In this document: one piece after another, positions 61,419 to 64,000 of the stretch
How positions within the stretch are numbered: position 1 is the first letter of the stretch
Layout of the letters: each line of letters opens with the position of its first letter
NCBI GenBank assembly: GCA_003222395.1
Contig: QHWB01000054.1
Span: 7,032 to 71,031, forward strand
Reading direction: 5' to 3'
Length of the DNA: 64,000 nt
DNA from: Acidobacteriota bacterium
Lineage (GTDB): Bacteria; Acidobacteriota; Vicinamibacteria; Vicinamibacterales; CAVVIG01
Notes under the pieces: model-generated
Told to the model about the DNA's origin: nothing
The model's input: only the letters and a program-made list of their open reading frames with translations
The model's database searches: none
Translations under genes and position numbers: made by a program

Positions 61419-62090
61419 ATGACATCCATCTCCGTGAAAGCCGCGAGCGTCGCAGCGGGCGTGGTCGTTCTGGCCTTCCTCGTGCTGCCGTCGCGCGACA
61501 CGACTCTCGCACAGTCATCGAACAGCGTCGGCGGGCAGGCCTACGGCGCGTTCGTCCAGACGTCCCTTGGTTCGCTCGCCGAGTCTCCGGTTGCCACGCT
61601 CGATCCCACGGCGGGCATCGCCGATGCGTCAGCGGCCAGCATCGGCGTTCCCGGCGTTGTGGCGGCCACGTCGCTTGGCTCGATCACGACCGGCGTCGTC
61701 GGCGAGAACGCCGCCAGCGCGCAGAGCAGCTCGACGCTGCAGACCGTCAACATTCTCGATGGGCTGATCACGGCAGATGCTGTCGCGGGCCTGGCAAGCA
61801 GCGCGAGCAACGGGGTCGCGGCAACCAGCAACGGCGCCGGCTCGCAGTTCGTGAACCTTCTGGTGAACGGCATCGCGGTCGGAGATTCGCCGGAGCCGAA
61901 TCGGCAGATCGCTCTTCCCGGCGTGGGGACGGTAACGCTCAACGAACAGACGCTGCGCGGAGACGGGCAGACCGCGTCAGGGCTCACGGTGAACATGATT
62001 CACGTGACGCTCACCAATGCGCTGACCGGCGCGAAGACAGGCGAGATCATCGTCGGCTCCGCGCGAAGTGATGCGGCGTTCATCCGGTGA
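61419..62090 (+). CDS. secreted choice-of-anchor-P-like protein
   Basis: The 223-residue protein starts at the ATG (MTSISVKAAS) with GGGAGGA seven bases upstream, 15 bases after the cytochrome stop. It has a signal peptide to about residue 32 (LAQ). The mature part is rich in Ala, Ser, Gly and Thr (GGQAYGAFVQTSLGSLAESP, GVGTVTLNEQTLRGDGQTAS, LTVNMIHVTLTNALTGAKTG). The GGQAYGAFV start and the LTVNMIHV..G.EIIVGSA end match choice-of-anchor P proteins. No C-terminal sorting helix is seen. It is co-transcribed with the di-haem protein and may be a surface partner. Confidence 0.7.
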   Translation: MTSISVKAASVAAGVVVLAFLVLPSRDTTLAQSSNSVGGQAYGAFVQTSLGSLAESPVATLDPTAGIADASAASIGVPGVVAATSLGSITTGVVGENAASAQSSSTLQTVNILDGLITADAVAGLASSASNGVAATSNGAGSQFVNLLVNGIAVGDSPEPNRQIALPGVGTVTLNEQTLRGDGQTASGLTVNMIHVTLTNALTGAKTGEIIVGSARSDAAFIR

Positions 62091-62180
62091 GCCTCGGACT
62101 ATTCGAAACCGTTACGCCCGAGCGCGACGGCCCGAGGGCGTCGGCGCGCGGGGGTGGCCCCACGCGAACAAGAAAATGAC

Positions 62181-64000
62181 TCAGCCGAACATGTAGAAGT
62201 AGAAGATGACAGCTGTGATTGCGACGAAAGACATCGTCGCGGCGATGGCACGCGCGCGATCCAGCGCGCGCGTTCTCTGCGGGACGAAATGCATGGGAAC
62301 GCCGAAATCGGCGGCGCTCGGCCGCGGACCCTCCGGCGCCGTCGCCGAGGCCGGACATCCGGCGTGCATCAGCCCGTTGGTCAGCATCAGCACCACCGGG
62401 CGCGTCAACGTTCGCGTCGGCAGGCTCGAGAGCTTCGACACCGACGCGTGGAAGAAGAACTCGGCGCGTTCGAGGAACCGATCGCGCGCCCGGCCGGAGG
62501 CATGCTTGGCCGCGAACGCGAACACGTCGCTCTTGCGCATGTCCTGGGCCGCCCACGTTTCCGTCGGGTACTCGAGGATCTCCGGCCGATCCAGATACGG
62601 GTATTCGTGATCGACCATCCAGTCGGCGTACTGCAGCAGGCTGGTGCGGGCGTACTGATACATCGCGTCGAGCGACTGCAGCTCGATCTTGTAATCGAGG
62701 TATTTCCCGAGCGCCTGCAGGAACACCGTGTAGAACCACCGGCGTTCGGCATCGAGCAGGTTGCGTTCGCCGATGTCGTCGCGCGGGTGGATGCACCGCC
62801 GGATCAACTGCTCGGCCTTGAGTAGAAACTTCGCGTCGCCCGTGGCCCGGTGGCCCGTCAGCAGCGCCACGATCGAATTTGCCGCCCCTCGTCCCGGTCC
62901 GTGATACAGCGGCGACCCGGTCATGCTGGCGAGACCCGTATCGCCGCGATCCAGCCACCGGAAGATCGACCGGCGGCCGTCGTCCATGTCGACGACCCAC
63001 TGCGCGAGCCCGACGGCCGTCTCCCGCGACTGCGCGTCGCCGGTCAGAAAGTAGTGGAGCAGCAGTCCCGCCGGGTAGTTGTGTTCCGCCGACGGCCCGC
63101 CTCCTCCCACGTCGGGACGCTCCGGATACGAGCGGTGCGTCGACGTTCCCGCGTCGACGTAATGGTACGTGTGCCAGAACAGCGCGTGGTTGTACGCGCT
63201 CTTGTCGCCGTCGGTGTGGTACACGTCGATGTCGACGACGTGCGACGCCAGCTCGCTCATCAGCGTCCACCACCGCGGGTCTCCGGATCGCAGAAACCGC
63301 CAGCCGAATCCGGCGATGGCGTCGTATTGATTGTTGTAATGCGAGACGAGCGGTGCGCGTTCAGTCTGGAAGACGGCCTCGTGATCCGCGTAGAGATCGC
63401 CGAAATCGCGCCAGCCGTATTCGTCGACGACATCGCGCTTGCGCGCGAAGGTGTCGTCGCCGTCGACGGCAGATTCGCCCAGCGCGACGTACGCGCGATC
63501 GCGATCCGCGGCGGCCGGAACCAGGTACGGCACGGCGCCCGACGCGCAATACCATGACGGTTCGGCGCGCGCGACGAGCGGTGTGCGGCACCAGTCCAGT
63601 GGTGCGCTGGTGACGCCGTCGCGATTGAACGCGACATAAAGCGTATGGGTTTTCTGTTCACCGCCCTGAATTTCGTGCGGATCGGCGTGCTGGCGCGGAA
63701 ACAGGCGAAGCGCGACTTCGCCGTGCGTCGCCTCGATGCCCTTCGGAAAGTTCTGCCAGAAATGCGGCATGACGATGGCAATCGTCTGCAGTTGGTTCGA
63801 CAGCGAAACGACGGGGCACGCCCGCCGGCCGTGGCGCTCGAAGCTGCCGGCTCGCACGCGATAGCCGTCGCCGCCAGGTCCGCTGCCGCTCGAATGTTGG
63901 TACAGCTCGAACGGCGCCTCGCAGATCGCGTGGGCCGTTCCGTGCTCGGCGGAGCACCGAACCGACGAGACACCGTCGCCGCCGGCGGATGCCAGGCGAA
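62181..64000 (-). CDS. membrane-anchored protein with predicted alpha/alpha-barrel, possible polysaccharide lyase (5' end outside window)
   Basis: The reading frame is open to the right edge, so about 606 C-terminal residues are present. The first visible part is beta-rich (FELYQHSSGSGPGGDGYRVR). From about residue 200 helices with conserved aromatics dominate (YNNQYDAIAGFGWRFLRSGD, YNHALFWHTYHYVDAGTST, GGGGPSAEHNYPAGLLLHYF, HGPGRGAANS, PTETWAAQDMRK). The layout of a beta domain and then an alpha/alpha toroid resembles exo-rhamnogalacturonan-lyase-type proteins, but this is from memory and unconfirmed. The extreme C terminus is one hydrophobic helix (MSFVAITAVIFYFYMFG), a tail anchor. It converges with the choice-of-anchor gene 90 bases away. 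Confidence 0.6.
   Translation of the reverse strand, partial: RLASAGGDGVSSVRCSAEHGTAHAICEAPFELYQHSSGSGPGGDGYRVRAGSFERHGRRACPVVSLSNQLQTIAIVMPHFWQNFPKGIEATHGEVALRLFPRQHADPHEIQGGEQKTHTLYVAFNRDGVTSAPLDWCRTPLVARAEPSWYCASGAVPYLVPAAADRDRAYVALGESAVDGDDTFARKRDVVDEYGWRDFGDLYADHEAVFQTERAPLVSHYNNQYDAIAGFGWRFLRSGDPRWWTLMSELASHVVDIDVYHTDGDKSAYNHALFWHTYHYVDAGTSTHRSYPERPDVGGGGPSAEHNYPAGLLLHYFLTGDAQSRETAVGLAQWVVDMDDGRRSIFRWLDRGDTGLASMTGSPLYHGPGRGAANSIVALLTGHRATGDAKFLLKAEQLIRRCIHPRDDIGERNLLDAERRWFYTVFLQALGKYLDYKIELQSLDAMYQYARTSLLQYADWMVDHEYPYLDRPEILEYPTETWAAQDMRKSDVFAFAAKHASGRARDRFLERAEFFFHASVSKLSSLPTRTLTRPVVLMLTNGLMHAGCPASATAPEGPRPSAADFGVPMHFVPQRTRALDRARAIAATMSFVAITAVIFYFYMFG

Overview
The window looks like a high-GC soil or sediment bacterium, most plausibly an acidobacterium of the Vicinamibacteria type. 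That is an inference from the strong GC bias at third codon positions in the exopolysaccharide genes, the large secreted Ig-like and beta-helix proteins, the c-type cytochrome and choice-of-anchor proteins, exosortase-associated glycan genes without lipopolysaccharide core genes, and heptamer repeats between genes. No rRNA or ribosomal marker is present to confirm it.

Positions 1-8,000 are an accessory island with visibly less GC-biased codon use. It holds the end of a ThiF/E1-like adenylyltransferase, a decayed winged-helix nucleotidyltransferase gene, a rare XRE-AlpA fusion regulator, a 1,212-residue protein of unknown function with a C-terminal PD-(D/E)XK-like nuclease motif, and two small unknown genes. 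The island ends at an intact tRNA-Pro(UGG) gene, preceded by two degenerate copies of a tRNA 3' end that look like attachment-site scars.

Positions 8,196-13,000 are a graveyard of mobile DNA: a tyrosine-recombinase tail, a multiply frameshifted MobF relaxase, a serine recombinase with its partner gene, an IS3/rve-type transposase relic, and an IS21-type element whose istA and istB are both disabled. Positions 13,250-20,200 hold chromosomal genes, several of them damaged: a TPR fragment, a frameshifted metallophosphoesterase, a cupredoxin, a di-haem cytochrome, a membrane plus beta-propeller protein, a wrecked subtilase, and two stand-alone receiver-domain proteins, one with its phospho-acceptor lost.

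Positions 20,247-57,608 are one large extracellular polysaccharide/glycan locus. A forward operon (25,665-37,863) encodes an ABC exporter (Wzm/Wzt), nucleotide-sugar enzymes (acyltransferase, Gfo/Idh dehydrogenase, two DegT aminotransferases, an SDR epimerase) and two glycosyltransferases. Embedded in it is a pair of proteins resembling half of a 2-oxoacid dehydrogenase complex: a fused alpha-beta E1, followed by a protein with a lipoyl domain and a peripheral-subunit-binding domain whose catalytic part is a sugar-type left-handed beta-helix acyltransferase instead of the usual E2 core. I read this as a candidate CoA-independent route for acylating a sugar, and it is the most novel thing here. 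A converging reverse operon (46,481-37,779) encodes four glycosyltransferases, an O-antigen-ligase-like protein, an asparagine-synthase-like amidotransferase and a methyltransferase, of the kind associated with exosortase/PEP-CTERM systems. Large secreted proteins flank the operons and share modules with each other, and a 34-residue micro-protein looks like an isolated sorting signal.

Positions 57,609-64,000 hold a NarL-type response regulator, a di-haem peroxidase-like cytochrome paired with a choice-of-anchor protein, and the C-terminal part of a membrane-anchored protein with a predicted alpha/alpha-barrel.
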